This document shows positions 25,873 to 34,078 of a stretch of 64,000 nucleotides of DNA, in pieces (within the stretch, counting starts at the first letter, position 1; each line of letters opens with the position of its first letter). The position numbers and the translations under genes are program-made. Under the pieces are notes generated by a model. The model was not told the origin of the DNA. It did not search any database and saw only the letters and a list, made by a program, of their open reading frames with translations. The stretch spans positions 83,374 through 147,373 of the forward strand of contig CAZTAO010000007.1 of NCBI GenBank assembly GCA_964611645.1. The letters run 5' to 3'. This DNA is from CAZTAO01 sp964611645. GTDB lineage: Bacteria; Armatimonadota; UBA5829.

Positions 25873-26904
25873 TCACAACGGGTTCAGACTTGTCAGCAGG
25901 CGGCCCAGCCCTGAAGCGACCTGGCTGACCGAATCCACTGCCTTGCGGTAGTCCATCCTGGTGGGGCCGACAACCCCTATTGTGCCCGCGACTTTGGACC
26001 CCACGCGATACTTGGTGGCGACCACACTGCAATAACGCATATCGTCCAGCGGGTTTTCCGAGCCTATTATCACAGTGACGTTCGGCCACACGTAGACCGA
26101 AGAAAAGAGCTTGTGCAGGCTGCGTCGGCGTTCGAGGGCGGAGAGAACTCTCTCCAGCCTCTGGACGTCTCTGAACTCAGGCTGCTGAGCGATGTAGCTG
26201 GCGCCGTCGAAATGGACATCCGATTCGGTGGACATCTCAAGCTCGTTGCCCAGGAATCCGGCCACTTCCTTGAAAGCCCTGGTCAGCCATTCCGGCTCGT
26301 TCTCGTCTTGGGACAGGCCGTTCTCGGCCACAGAGTGAATACTCTTGCCGGAAAGCCGCTCCACCAGGAGCCGCGCGAGCAGCGTCACATCAGCCTTTGT
26401 GATATTCCCGAGGTCCAGGATATGGTTCAGGATGCGGATATTATCCAGCACCACCACGAGCAGCAGTTTGCGAACTCCCAAGGTGGATACGCTGGCGTGG
26501 GTTATCACGGCATCGGTTATAGCCGGGCTTGTGGCTACCGATGTGTAGTGTGTAACGCGCGAAAGCAGCTTGCATGTCTCTTCCACAAGAATATCGACTT
26601 CGGACCTCGGCGCGGGGAGGCGTGTCTGCCGAACTGACACTGCCGGAGCCATCAGCCAGTCCACGAAGAACCTGTATCCGAGGTCAGTGGGTATGCGGCC
26701 GGCGGAAGTGTGGGGCTGGATGATGTAGCCCATCTCCGAAAGCTCGGCCATCTCGCTGCGAACGGTCGCCGACTTGACTCCAAGGAACCCTCGCTCAGCA
26801 ATCGAGTGCGACCCAACCGGCTCCGCAGTCCTCACGTAGTCGTCGACTATAGCCCGCAAAATGGTCTGTTTGCGGCTGTCCAAATTATCGGAAGAAAATG
26901 CCAT
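25873..26904 (-). CDS. hrcA: Heat-inducible transcription repressor HrcA
   Basis: 343 residues. The N-terminal winged helix begins LDSRKQTILRAIVDDYVRTA and continues EPVGSHSIAERG, SATVRSEMAELSEMGYI, HTSAGRIPTDLGYRFFVD, as in HrcA. The C-terminal sensor part has TLGVRKLLLVVVLDN and the inserted GSENPLDDMRYCSVVATKYRV and GVVGPTRMDYRKAVDSV motifs. It represses chaperone operons by binding CIRCE operators. Unusually its neighbours downstream are a murein amidase, GerMN and murI, not grpE-dnaK-dnaJ. A promoter with a degenerate CIRCE-like inverted repeat lies directly upstream, so it probably controls itself. Confidence 0.93.
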   Translation of the reverse strand: MAFSSDNLDSRKQTILRAIVDDYVRTAEPVGSHSIAERGFLGVKSATVRSEMAELSEMGYIIQPHTSAGRIPTDLGYRFFVDWLMAPAVSVRQTRLPAPRSEVDILVEETCKLLSRVTHYTSVATSPAITDAVITHASVSTLGVRKLLLVVVLDNIRILNHILDLGNITKADVTLLARLLVERLSGKSIHSVAENGLSQDENEPEWLTRAFKEVAGFLGNELEMSTESDVHFDGASYIAQQPEFRDVQRLERVLSALERRRSLHKLFSSVYVWPNVTVIIGSENPLDDMRYCSVVATKYRVGSKVAGTIGVVGPTRMDYRKAVDSVSQVASGLGRLLTSLNPL

Positions 26905-26944
26905 CTGCCTACCCGCAACGCATCAAAGACACCGCGCCCTGCAC

Positions 26945-26978
26945 TTAGAATGCTACCATCCGAAGTGCTCCATGTCAA
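26945..26978 (-). promoter_or_regulatory. hrcA promoter with degenerate CIRCE-like operator
   Basis: On the minus strand TTGACA (26978-26973), a 17-nt spacer and TAGCAT (26955-26950). Inside it lies GGAGCACTT, nine bases, GCATTCTAA (26971-26945), which matches the CIRCE consensus (TTAGCACTC-N9-GAGTGCTAA) at about 6 of 9 positions in each half with the exact 9-bp spacing, and overlaps the -10. HrcA would block polymerase here. Confidence 0.45.
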
Positions 26979-27002
26979 GGTAAGCGCCTGGAGTTGTCGC
27001 GT

Positions 27003-28727
27003 CTACCCGCCGCCCTTCATCGCCTTTTCTATCTTCGCCCACGAGTCTCGGAGGGTCGCCGTGCGGTTGAAGACCAGCTTCTCCGGGGTGGAGTCCTGGT
27101 CTACGCAGAAGTAGCCTAGCCTCTCGAACTGATACCTAGCCCCTGGCTGTGCCCCGACCACGGTTGGCTCCACCCAGCAATTGGTGACTTCCAGCGAGTT
27201 GGGGTTGAGGTTGGAGAACCAGTCTTTGCCCTCTTCCACATCGTCCGGGTCGGGTTTCACGAACAGGTGGTCATATATCCTGGCCTCGGCCTCGACTGCT
27301 TTCTCTGCCGAGACCCAGTGCAGCGTGGCTTTGACCTTTCTTCCGTCCGGCGCATCGCCGCCGCGCGTGGCTGGGTCGTAGGTGCAGTGAAGCTCAACAA
27401 CCTCGCCGTTCTCGTCTTTCACCACGTCGACACACTTGATGAAATAGGCGTATCTTAGCCGCACTTCCCGGCCCGGAGCCAGCCTGAAGAATTTCGGCGG
27501 TGGGTCTTCGCGGAAGTCTTCGCGCTCGATGTAAAGCTCTCGCCCGAACGGCACCTTGCGCGTCCCGGCTTCCGGGTCTTCGGGGTTATTGACGGCGTCC
27601 AGTTCCTCGATCTGCCCCTCGGGGTAGTTGGTCAGCACCACTTTGATGGGCTTCAGAACTGCCATCACTCGCGGCGACTCCTTGTTGAGGTAGTCGCGAA
27701 TGCAGTCCTCCAACACCGCCACATCCACGGTGCTGTCTGTTTTGGCGACCCCTATCCTCCGGCAGAACTCTCTGATAGCTTCGGGAGTGTAGCCTCGTCT
27801 TCTCAGGCCCGCAAGCGTGGGGAGACGTGGGTCGCTGTAACCGTTCACGTGGCCGGCGTTGACCAGCTCAATGAACCTCCGCTTGCTCATCACGGTGTAA
27901 GTCAGGTGAAGACGCGCGAATTCGATCTGCCGAGGATGGTAAATACCCAACTGATCCAGGAACCAGTCGTAAAGCGGCCGATGGATCTCATAGTCCTTAT
28001 CGCACAGGGAATGGGTAACGCCCTCGATGGAGTCTTCCAAGCCGTGTGCCCAGTCGTACATCGGGTATATGCACCACTTGTCGCCCTGTCGGTGGTGGTC
28101 GGTGTGCCTGATCCGATACATTATCGGGTCGCGCATATTGAGGTTTGGCGAGCACATATCTATCTTGGCGCGCAAGGTGCGGGTGCCGTCCGGGAACTCC
28201 CCCGCCTTCATCCGCTGGAACAGGTCCAGGTTCTCCTCAACGCTGCGATCTCTGCAAGGGCTGTTCACACCCGGCTGATTGGGAGTGCCGCGCAGTTCGA
28301 TGACTTCGTCCGGCGTGGCGTCGCACACATACGCACTGCCCTTCTTGATGAGGTCGATTGCCCATTCGTACATCTGCCCAAAGTAATCCGAACCAAAGAA
28401 CAGCCGGTCTTCCCAGTCCGCTCCTACCCACTTCACGTCCTCGATTATGGCGTCGACGAACTCCTGCTCCTCTTTGACCGGATTGGTGTCGTCGAAGCGG
28501 AGGTTGAACTTGCCGCCGAACTCCTGCGCAATGCCATAGTCTATCCATATAGCCTTAGCGTGGCCGATATGCAGATAGGCGTTAGGCTCCGGAGGAAACC
28601 GCGTATGCACGTGGTCGAACCGGCCCTCGGCCAAGTCCTGCTTAACTGCTTCACGGATAAAGTCTGTAGATTCCCGCCCCTCGGCTTCGGCAGTGATCTC
28701 CGTTGTGTCGTTCTTAGGTTCGCTCAT
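27003..28727 (-). CDS. glnS: Glutaminyl-tRNA synthetase
   Basis: 574 residues, near the normal length. The class I HIGH motif is in RFPPEPNAYLHIGHAKA (HIGH about residue 52) and the KMSKS-like loop is VMSKRRF. Other family blocks are LRFDDTNPVKEEQEFVDAI, YDWAHGLEDSIEGVTHSLCD and IEFARLHLTYTVMSKRR. The C-terminal beta-barrel anticodon-binding part carries REDFREDPPPKFFRLAPGREVRLRY. It charges tRNA-Gln directly, so this organism need not use the GatCAB route for Gln, at least not only that. It is monocistronic on the minus strand. Confidence 0.96.
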   Translation of the reverse strand: MSEPKNDTTEITAEAEGRESTDFIREAVKQDLAEGRFDHVHTRFPPEPNAYLHIGHAKAIWIDYGIAQEFGGKFNLRFDDTNPVKEEQEFVDAIIEDVKWVGADWEDRLFFGSDYFGQMYEWAIDLIKKGSAYVCDATPDEVIELRGTPNQPGVNSPCRDRSVEENLDLFQRMKAGEFPDGTRTLRAKIDMCSPNLNMRDPIMYRIRHTDHHRQGDKWCIYPMYDWAHGLEDSIEGVTHSLCDKDYEIHRPLYDWFLDQLGIYHPRQIEFARLHLTYTVMSKRRFIELVNAGHVNGYSDPRLPTLAGLRRRGYTPEAIREFCRRIGVAKTDSTVDVAVLEDCIRDYLNKESPRVMAVLKPIKVVLTNYPEGQIEELDAVNNPEDPEAGTRKVPFGRELYIEREDFREDPPPKFFRLAPGREVRLRYAYFIKCVDVVKDENGEVVELHCTYDPATRGGDAPDGRKVKATLHWVSAEKAVEAEARIYDHLFVKPDPDDVEEGKDWFSNLNPNSLEVTNCWVEPTVVGAQPGARYQFERLGYFCVDQDSTPEKLVFNRTATLRDSWAKIEKAMKGGG

Positions 28728-29035
28728 AATCGTTTCCGTCTCTCTTCTTGGGCAATGGTAACGCGTAACTATGCTGCGGGAACGTCGGTCTGCACTTTCA
28801 AACTAATACGCGAAATGCAAGTTCCCGCAGCCCAATCCAAACGCAGGCCGCGCCCAAGTGAATTCTTCCCCAGAGCACCCATGTTCCCACATCAAGCTCA
28901 TGAGGTCAACTGAGGAAGACTCCCTCTCCCCGGTCCCGCGGGGAGAGGGCGGGGGTGAGGGGTAGAGATGAGCCCAGCGAGAGGGTACAAAATCCCTCAA
29001 CACCGAGCCTACAGGAATGTGGTAATATACCAGTA
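28728..29035. other. Intergenic region with hairpins, 308 bp
   Basis: Region upstream of glnS. Holds an 11-bp perfect inverted repeat GCTGCGGGAAC (28773-28783) / GTTCCCGCAGC (28821-28831) around a 37-nt loop, and the CCCTCTCCCC element at 28922-28962. I see no clear RNA gene. Confidence 0.55.
28922..28962. repeat. CCCTCTCCCC palindromic repeat, copy 1
   Basis: Inverted repeat CCCTCTCCCC / GGGGAGAGGG (28922-28949) followed by a GGGGGTGAGGGG tail. An inverted copy with the same tail is at 61779-61818. Confidence 0.75.
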
Positions 29036-29149
29036 GTGGAGTGTAACGCTGTGTTCAACTGCCGTCCGAACTACGAGCTTTGGTTCTGGGTAATAGTGGG
29101 AGTAGCTGCTGCTGCGTCGGTGGTCGGGCTGCTGCTGCATTACCGCTGA
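29036..29149 (+). CDS. Possible small single-pass membrane protein
   Basis: From GTG 29036 the frame gives 37 residues: ECNAVFNCRPNYELW then a hydrophobic helix FWVIVGVAAAASVVGLLLHY, ending at TGA 29149. A second GTG (29051) with GGAG 9 nt upstream would give 32 residues. The composition (one helix with a positive tail YR) is like small membrane proteins, but nothing else supports it. No conserved partner; could be chance. Confidence 0.3.
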   Translation: MECNAVFNCRPNYELWFWVIVGVAAAASVVGLLLHYR

Positions 29150-29152
29150 ATC

Positions 29153-29533
29153 TTACTCGAAAGCTCTCCCGGCGTAGATTCCGATCCCCAGCGCCAATAT
29201 GCCGAATGTCACCTGGGCAACGATATTCGCCACCGCCGGAACCCATTGCCCGGACTTCATCAGCTTCGCGGAATCGAAGGCAAAGGTTGAGAACGTAGTG
29301 AACGCGCCCATAAAGCCGGTGAGGATGATAACGCGGACCTCCGGGGACAGTCCCAGCTTTCTCTGCCCCAGCGCGTAGACCAGCCCAAACAGGAAACTGC
29401 CGAGGATGTTGACGGCGAGCGTGCCAAATGAGGTATGGGCGTATCGCATCCTGGTAATGGCTTCACACAGCGCAAAGCGGCAGAGCGTCCCGGACGCGCC
29501 CGCGAGGGATAACCAAACGAGTTTCTGTATCAC
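29153..29533 (-). CDS. crcB: Fluoride ion channel CrcB/Fluc
   Basis: 126 residues from GTG 29533, chosen because AGGAG lies 8 nt upstream; the longer start (GTG 29542) overlaps that site. Four hydrophobic segments are visible, with LSLAGASGTLCRFAL, FGTLAVNILGSFLFGL (Asn of the pore), TGFMGAFTTFSTFAFD (the GxxGxxTTFSTF fluoride track) and a final helix. It exports fluoride from the cytoplasm as a dual-topology dimer. The leader carries a fluoride riboswitch (29566-29618), which confirms the function. Confidence 0.95.
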   Translation of the reverse strand: MIQKLVWLSLAGASGTLCRFALCEAITRMRYAHTSFGTLAVNILGSFLFGLVYALGQRKLGLSPEVRVIILTGFMGAFTTFSTFAFDSAKLMKSGQWVPAVANIVAQVTFGILALGIGIYAGRAFE

Positions 29534-29540
29534 TGCTGAC

Positions 29541-29618
29541 ACTCCTGGCTCTATCTATTTCAATAGGTAGGAGTCATCAGCCCAAACGAGGGGCGGTTAA
29601 GGCTAACTCCATAGCCTG
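29541..29618 (-). promoter_or_regulatory. Fluoride (crcB) riboswitch and expression platform
   Basis: Minus strand: GGCTATGGAGTTAGCC (P1 with its loop), then TTAACCGCCCC, a GGGC stem and TGATGACTCCTACC, matching the conserved crcB motif (29618-29566). The loop TGGAGT can form the pseudoknot with ACTCCT (29574-29569). ACTCCT is also complementary to AGGAGT (29546-29541), which is the crcB Shine-Dalgarno. With no fluoride the SD would pair with ACTCCT and be hidden; with fluoride the pseudoknot would free it. This points to translational control. The mechanism is inferred. Confidence 0.9.
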
Positions 29619-29652
29619 TAGGTGGAGACTTTGGTCTGATTATATTGTACGC

Positions 29653-29798
29653 GGATAGTGCGCGATTTGCAATCGCGCACGAAACAGAACACGTGCTTCC
29701 TTGATTTCATGCAGGGCAGATTGCAGATCAGGTCGTTCTTGCGCGGGCGCGATTGCAAATCGCACCCGATCATTGACTGCAAATCGCACCAGATCATG
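29653..29798. repeat. REP/BIME-like palindromic element, copy 2
   Basis: Hairpin 29658-29680 (GTGCGCGATT / AATCGCGCAC, loop TGC), a spacer, then GGGCGCGATTGCAAAT ending CCCGATCA (29772) and a further half unit (TGCAAATCGCACC, to about 29798). Same family as 14327-14403, which has the same left and right arms. It fills the leader between crcB and osmC. Confidence 0.7.
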
Positions 29799-29864
29799 GC
29801 TTGCACGAAACCGGCCACAATGGGTATACATTTACATAGCACAAAGCAGTTACCGGAGGAAGTA

Positions 29865-30290
29865 ATGCCAACACGAACAGCACAAGCAGTATGGAAAGGC
29901 GACCTTTTTCAGGGCAAGGGCGCAATGAAGCTCGGAGGAGGGGCCTACGAGGGACCCTATTCGTTTTCTTCAAGGTTTGAGAACGGGGTGGGAACCAACC
30001 CCGAGGAGTTGATAGCAGCGGCCCACGCAGGATGCTTCAGCATGGCCCTGTCCGGGGAACTGGGCAAGATTGGCTTTGAACCCGAGAGTATAGAGACCAC
30101 CGCAAATGTCACCGTGGAACAGACAGAAGATGGCTTCGCCGTCACAAAGAGCGAGCTTACAACCCTCGCCGAGATACCCGGAATCGACGAGGCGACATTC
30201 CAGAAGATTGCCCAGGGAGCCAAGGCCGGCTGCCCGGTATCCAAAGCCCTGGCCGGAGTGGCGATTACTTTGGAAGCAAAGCTGCTGTAA
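29865..30290 (+). CDS. OsmC/Ohr family peroxide-resistance protein
   Basis: 141 residues from ATG 29865, with GGAGGAAG 3-4 nt upstream. The family fold is clear: VWKGDLFQGKG, FSSRFENGVGTNPEELIAAAHAGCFSMALS with the first redox Cys, and AKAGCPVSKAL with the second. These two Cys reduce organic hydroperoxides, with thiols as electron donors, in the cytoplasm. It is closer to OsmC than to Ohr from the AHAGC...AGCPVSKAL pattern. The longer upstream open frame is repeat DNA. Confidence 0.93.
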   Translation: MPTRTAQAVWKGDLFQGKGAMKLGGGAYEGPYSFSSRFENGVGTNPEELIAAAHAGCFSMALSGELGKIGFEPESIETTANVTVEQTEDGFAVTKSELTTLAEIPGIDEATFQKIAQGAKAGCPVSKALAGVAITLEAKLL

Positions 30291-30319
30291 TAATGACCCG
30301 CTGACAATAAGTGGTCCCA

Positions 30320-30368
30320 TTCGACTCCGCTCAGGGAACGGCTGTGGCGCCGACTGAGCGGAGTCGAA
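30320..30368. repeat. Inverted pair of the TTCGACTCCGCTCA repeat
   Basis: TTCGACTCCGCTCAG (30320-30334) and CTGAGCGGAGTCGAA (30354-30368) form a perfect 15-bp stem with a 19-nt loop, 30 bp after the osmC stop. It may work as an mRNA-stabilising hairpin; there is no T-run. Confidence 0.6.
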
Positions 30369-30419
30369 GACAGGATGGGGCGAAGCAGCAGTACGGGGCA
30401 ACGCACGAAGCAACTCGCG

Positions 30420-30448
30420 TTGACCCTCATATAGCTGGGTGGTATACT
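30420..30448 (+). promoter_or_regulatory. Strong sigma70-type promoter of cdaA-cdaR-glmM
   Basis: TTGACC (30420-30425), 17-nt spacer, TATACT (30443-30448). Five of six bases match each consensus hexamer. It is 47 bp before the cdaA start. Confidence 0.7.
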
Positions 30449-30494
30449 TAGGGCTGGATAACAAACGTCACGCATCGCTTTCAGGAACGCAGAA

Positions 30495-31367
30495 TTGGGT
30501 GCTTCTTTCGACTGGCAGAAACTCCTCCCCTCGGGCACTAGTTGGACCATGGCAGCGGCCACTGTGATCGACATATTGGCTGTCTTCTTTGCCGTCTACT
30601 GGCTGATCATGCTCTCGAAGCGCACTCGCGCCTGGCAGATCATCTGGGGCCTGGTAATCTTCCTGGTTCTGACCCTCGTCACCGAAAAGCTGCATCTCAA
30701 CACGCTCAACTTCCTCCTGAACGCTTTCTTGCCCTTGGGACCAGTAGCTATCGTCATTTTGTTCTTCCCCGAGCTTCGCAGCGCCCTGGAGAACGTCGGC
30801 AGAGTGGCGGGGTGGAGCCGGGGGTTCTCCGGTCTGGGCAAGGAAGACGTTCGCGCACTAATTCCACAGCTGGTTCGCGCGGTGTGCTCGATGTCGGAGT
30901 CCAAGACCGGGGCGCTTGTGGTAATGGAGCGAGAGAGCAATCTGGGGGACATCGCCGCCAGCGGGAGCCGCCTCGACGCGGTGGTCAGTGAAGAACTGCT
31001 CAAATCAATCTTCTTCCCCGGTAACCCTTTGCACGATGGCGCCGTTATCGTAAGAGGGAATCGCGTTCTGGCGGCGGGTTGCACTCTGCCGCTCACCGAA
31101 AGCACCAATGTGGGCTACGCGGTGCACACCCGGCACAAGGCCGCCCTCGGTATAGCCGAGACCACCGACGCTCTAGCAATCATAGTCTCCGAAGAGACAG
31201 GGACTATCTCAGTCGCCTTCGAGAGCAAGCTGCATCGGAATCTGAACCAGGAGACGCTCTCGATATGGCTGACCAACATTCTTGGCGGCGCTGACCACAA
31301 AGATCGGACTACGGAGCTTGCCAGGAAAGTGAATGGCACCCTAAGGCGGGCCAGGAAGCAGAAATGA
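30495..31367 (+). CDS. cdaA: Diadenylate cyclase CdaA
   Basis: 290 residues from TTG 30495 (AGGA 8 nt upstream). Three N-terminal membrane helices (about residues 20-95) precede a DAC domain with the catalytic DGA motif (NPLHDGAVIV, Asp 181) and the RHR-like motif as RHKAALG (about 213). It joins two ATP into c-di-AMP, the signal controlling K+ and osmolyte balance and wall integrity. The gene is followed by cdaR (4-bp overlap) and glmM, the conserved arrangement in which CdaR and GlmM control the cyclase. Confidence 0.95.
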   Translation: MGASFDWQKLLPSGTSWTMAAATVIDILAVFFAVYWLIMLSKRTRAWQIIWGLVIFLVLTLVTEKLHLNTLNFLLNAFLPLGPVAIVILFFPELRSALENVGRVAGWSRGFSGLGKEDVRALIPQLVRAVCSMSESKTGALVVMERESNLGDIAASGSRLDAVVSEELLKSIFFPGNPLHDGAVIVRGNRVLAAGCTLPLTESTNVGYAVHTRHKAALGIAETTDALAIIVSEETGTISVAFESKLHRNLNQETLSIWLTNILGGADHKDRTTELARKVNGTLRRARKQK

Positions 31368-32299
31368 TCCGCGACAATCTGATTTACAAATTGGTGGCGT
31401 TGGCTGTTGCTCTTGGGCTGTGGATGTATGTGAACTCGGAGCGAAACCCGTCCTCGCGGAAGAACGTGTCGGTCGCGCTGAACGTCCAGAATGCGCCTGT
31501 CGGCTTCGTTGTGGAGCCGCGCTCCAAGGAAGTCAGCGTGTCGATCGAGGGGCCGAAGTCGGCTGTGGATTCCGTACGTAAAGAGGATATCACCGCCTTT
31601 GTTGACCTTGAGGGCTTTACTACGAGCAGGCAGTCCGCAGAGAAAGAGTTCAAGGTCACTGCCGGCGTATCCGGAGCTTCCGGGAGTGGCCTGACCTACA
31701 CCGTGAACCCGACTCACGTCAAAGTCACCATCGAGCCACTCGGCGGCAAGAAGATGCCGGTTGAGGTCAAGTTCTTGAGCGCGCCGCCGATAGGCAAGAG
31801 CTACAGCAACCCGGTCCTCACCCCAGCCAGCGTGTCTGTTTCCGGCACGAGCGCGGTTGTGAGGAGAGTCCGGCGGGTGGTTCTCACGGTGCCTGGCGAT
31901 GTTCCCAACAGCGGCATCGACACGGAGTTCACACTAACCCCTATGGACGATGCCGGCACTGAAGTCCTGGGGGTAACCCTTGACCCGCAGAAAGTGCAGA
32001 TGAAGCTGAACCTCATTGAGGTAAAGTCCAAGAAGCAGGTCATAGTCAGCGCTGCTCTTCAGGGAGCTCCGAAGTACCCCAACAAGGTCACCGGGGTTTC
32101 GGTGATCCCGTCGGTGGTTACTCTGGATGGCCTGCCCAAGGCGTTGGAGAAGATCAGCACGGTCACAACGGAGCCTGTTTCCGTGGAGGGAGCAGAAGGC
32201 GATGTGGTGAAAGAGGTTCGCCTGATAGTCCCCAGCGGGTGCCAGCTTGAAGGCTCGGGGCAGGTGCGGGTCAACGTGGTCATCGGCGGCGGCCAGTAA
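31364..32299 (+). CDS. cdaR: YbbR/CdaR-type regulator of diadenylate cyclase
   Basis: 311 residues. Start ATG overlaps the cdaA stop as ATGA. One N-terminal helix (LVALAVALGLWMYVNSE) is followed by three or four YbbR-like beta domains: NVSVALNVQNAPVGFVVEP, KKMPVEVKFLSAPPIGKSYS, KKQVIVSAALQGAPKYPNKV, and the recurring SVxGPxxxVxxV pattern (VSIEGPKSAVDSV, VSGTSAVVRRV, LDGLPKALEKI). CdaR proteins sit outside the membrane and restrain CdaA. Function by synteny and fold. Confidence 0.88.
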   Translation: MIRDNLIYKLVALAVALGLWMYVNSERNPSSRKNVSVALNVQNAPVGFVVEPRSKEVSVSIEGPKSAVDSVRKEDITAFVDLEGFTTSRQSAEKEFKVTAGVSGASGSGLTYTVNPTHVKVTIEPLGGKKMPVEVKFLSAPPIGKSYSNPVLTPASVSVSGTSAVVRRVRRVVLTVPGDVPNSGIDTEFTLTPMDDAGTEVLGVTLDPQKVQMKLNLIEVKSKKQVIVSAALQGAPKYPNKVTGVSVIPSVVTLDGLPKALEKISTVTTEPVSVEGAEGDVVKEVRLIVPSGCQLEGSGQVRVNVVIGGGQ

Positions 32300-32332
32300 G
32301 CGGCATATTACCACACTGGATGGTTCTACTAT

Positions 32333-33676
32333 ATGGGTAAGTACTTTGGCACCGATGGTGTCCGGGGGTTGGCGAATGTCGAGCTTTCCCCGCTCCTCGC
32401 GCTCAAGCTTGGCGCTACCGCCGCTCACGTCATAATCGAGCGCAAGCAGAATACCAAGGTTATTGTCGGCAGAGACACCCGCATTTCCGGTGACATACTG
32501 GAGAGCGCGCTGGTGTCCGGGATATGCTCTCAGGGGGTGGACGCCATCCTTGCGGGGGTGATCCCGACTCCCGGCATTGCCTACCTCACATCCGCGAGTA
32601 TGGCGGCGGCGGGGGTTATGATCTCCGCGTCGCACAACCACATGCGGGATAACGGCATCAAGTTCTTCGGCCCGGACGGCTACAAGCTGGACGATGCTGT
32701 CGAGGCTTCCATTGAGTCCGAGATGGAGGGCTTCGAGTCGTTCACAAGGCCCTCCGGGGCTGACGTGGGAAACGTGCGCAGGCGGCACGAAATTGTCTGG
32801 GAATACGCCGGGCACGTCAAGCACACCATCGACCACTCTTTGCACGGCCTCAAGATCGCGGTGGACTCCGCCAACGGCGCGGCGAGTGAACTGGCGCCGG
32901 TGATATTCGGCGACCTTGGCGCGAAGGTCAGCTCGATTCACGCTCAGCCGGATGGAAGCAACATCAACCTGGACTGCGGTTCGCTCCATCCCAGCAAGGC
33001 GCAGGCGGAGACCGTCCGGTTCGGAGCGGACCTTGGTCTGTCTTTCGACGGAGACGCCGACCGGGTGATCCTGTGCGATGAGAACGGGCGGTTGGTTGAT
33101 GGAGATCGGGTGATGGCGATATGCGCGCTTCACCAGGCTGCCAACGGTGGTCTCGACGGTGGTATGGTGGTCGGGACTGTGATGAGCAACATCGGCCTGG
33201 AGATTGCGCTTAGGGAAGCAGGGCTGAAGCTGGTTCGCGCGGCGGTGGGCGACCGGTATGTGGTCGAGGAGATGCGCCGGCTGGGGGCTGTGATAGGCGG
33301 GGAGAAGTCCGGCCACATCGTGTTTTCCAAGCACTCAACCACCGGCGACGGCCTGATCACGGCGCTTCAGGTGATCTCCATTATGCTGGAAACCGGCAAG
33401 AAGCTATCGGAGCTTGCAGACCAGATGCAGGAATATCCGCAGCTTCTGGTAAACGTTCCTGTGTCCACCAAAGACAACTGGGACTCCGACCAGGTCATCC
33501 TGGCCGCAATTGCCGACGCTGAAGTGAAGCTGAAGGGCAGGGGCCGGGTTCTTGTGAGGCCGTCGGGCACCGAGAAGCTCATCAGAGTAATGGCCGAAGG
33601 GCCGGATCAGGACGAACTCGACCAATTGGTCGGTAACATAGTAGAAGCAGTAAGAAAGAGAATCGGCGAATACTAG
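32333..33676 (+). CDS. glmM: Phosphoglucosamine mutase
   Basis: 447 residues, standard length. GKYFGTDGVRGLAN at the start, the catalytic phospho-serine loop ISASHNHMRDNGIKFFG (the usual Pro after SASHN is His here), the metal loop SFDGDADRVI, and the sugar-phosphate loop RPSGTEKLIRVMAEG are all present. It converts glucosamine-6-phosphate to glucosamine-1-phosphate for UDP-GlcNAc synthesis, the first committed wall-precursor step. GlmM also binds and inhibits CdaA in other bacteria. Third gene of the cdaA operon, with a 33-bp gap. Confidence 0.95.
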   Translation: MGKYFGTDGVRGLANVELSPLLALKLGATAAHVIIERKQNTKVIVGRDTRISGDILESALVSGICSQGVDAILAGVIPTPGIAYLTSASMAAAGVMISASHNHMRDNGIKFFGPDGYKLDDAVEASIESEMEGFESFTRPSGADVGNVRRRHEIVWEYAGHVKHTIDHSLHGLKIAVDSANGAASELAPVIFGDLGAKVSSIHAQPDGSNINLDCGSLHPSKAQAETVRFGADLGLSFDGDADRVILCDENGRLVDGDRVMAICALHQAANGGLDGGMVVGTVMSNIGLEIALREAGLKLVRAAVGDRYVVEEMRRLGAVIGGEKSGHIVFSKHSTTGDGLITALQVISIMLETGKKLSELADQMQEYPQLLVNVPVSTKDNWDSDQVILAAIADAEVKLKGRGRVLVRPSGTEKLIRVMAEGPDQDELDQLVGNIVEAVRKRIGEY

Positions 33677-33691
33677 CATCCGGAGGCGACA

Positions 33692-33925
33692 ATGGAACAG
33701 AAGAAACCCACGGCAGTGATTCGAAGAGACATAGTGGCAACCACGGGGCCAAGCGTTTGGGGAATCAAGCGGATGGACAAAGTGCTTTCCCCGGCAGGAA
33801 AGGCATATATCTTCCTGGGCGTGGCTGAGGGGATAGCCCACCTGGAGTCACTGGACAAGGCAGATATTGACCCGTTCATCGAGGTAGAGAGCGAAGACAT
33901 CGGACGCTGGCAAAAAGCCCGATAG
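33692..33925 (+). CDS. Small conserved-looking protein of unknown function
   Basis: 77 residues with GGAGG 4-5 nt before the ATG, a good ribosome site, and only 15 bp past glmM, so probably part of that operon. The sequence (RRDIVATTGPSVWGIKRM, then LSPAGKAYIFLGVAEGIAHL and an acidic end) has no membrane segment and no motif I recognise. It might be a small partner of GlmM or CdaR, but nothing shows this. Confidence 0.7.
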   Translation: MEQKKPTAVIRRDIVATTGPSVWGIKRMDKVLSPAGKAYIFLGVAEGIAHLESLDKADIDPFIEVESEDIGRWQKAR

Positions 33926-34020
33926 TAAGTGTAGCGGTTTGATTGTCTGATAGTCTGATAGTGTGATGGTTTGATGATGGACGGCGGGGTTTGTCTCGTC
34001 TCATCCTCCGACCGTCTCAT

Positions 34021-34045
34021 CCCTCCAGGTATCCTACCTGGAGGG
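34021..34045. repeat. 25-bp palindromic repeat, copy 2
   Basis: CCCTCCAGGTA, loop TCC, TACCTGGAGGG. Identical arms to 19351-19375. It lies 33 bp before the start of the first pilin-tail paralogue. Confidence 0.8.
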
Positions 34046-34078
34046 CAAAGCGACGCTCTTCAGAAAGGGTGACAGGCA

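Noticed and set aside
27849..28913. 354-aa open frame on the plus strand over glnS
   Set aside because: Shadow of glnS, which has all expected motifs on the other strand.
31934..33334. 466-aa open frame on the minus strand over cdaR and glmM
   Set aside because: Antisense shadow of well-recognised genes on the plus strand; no family motif; His/Arg/Pro-rich composition typical of shadows in GC-rich DNA.
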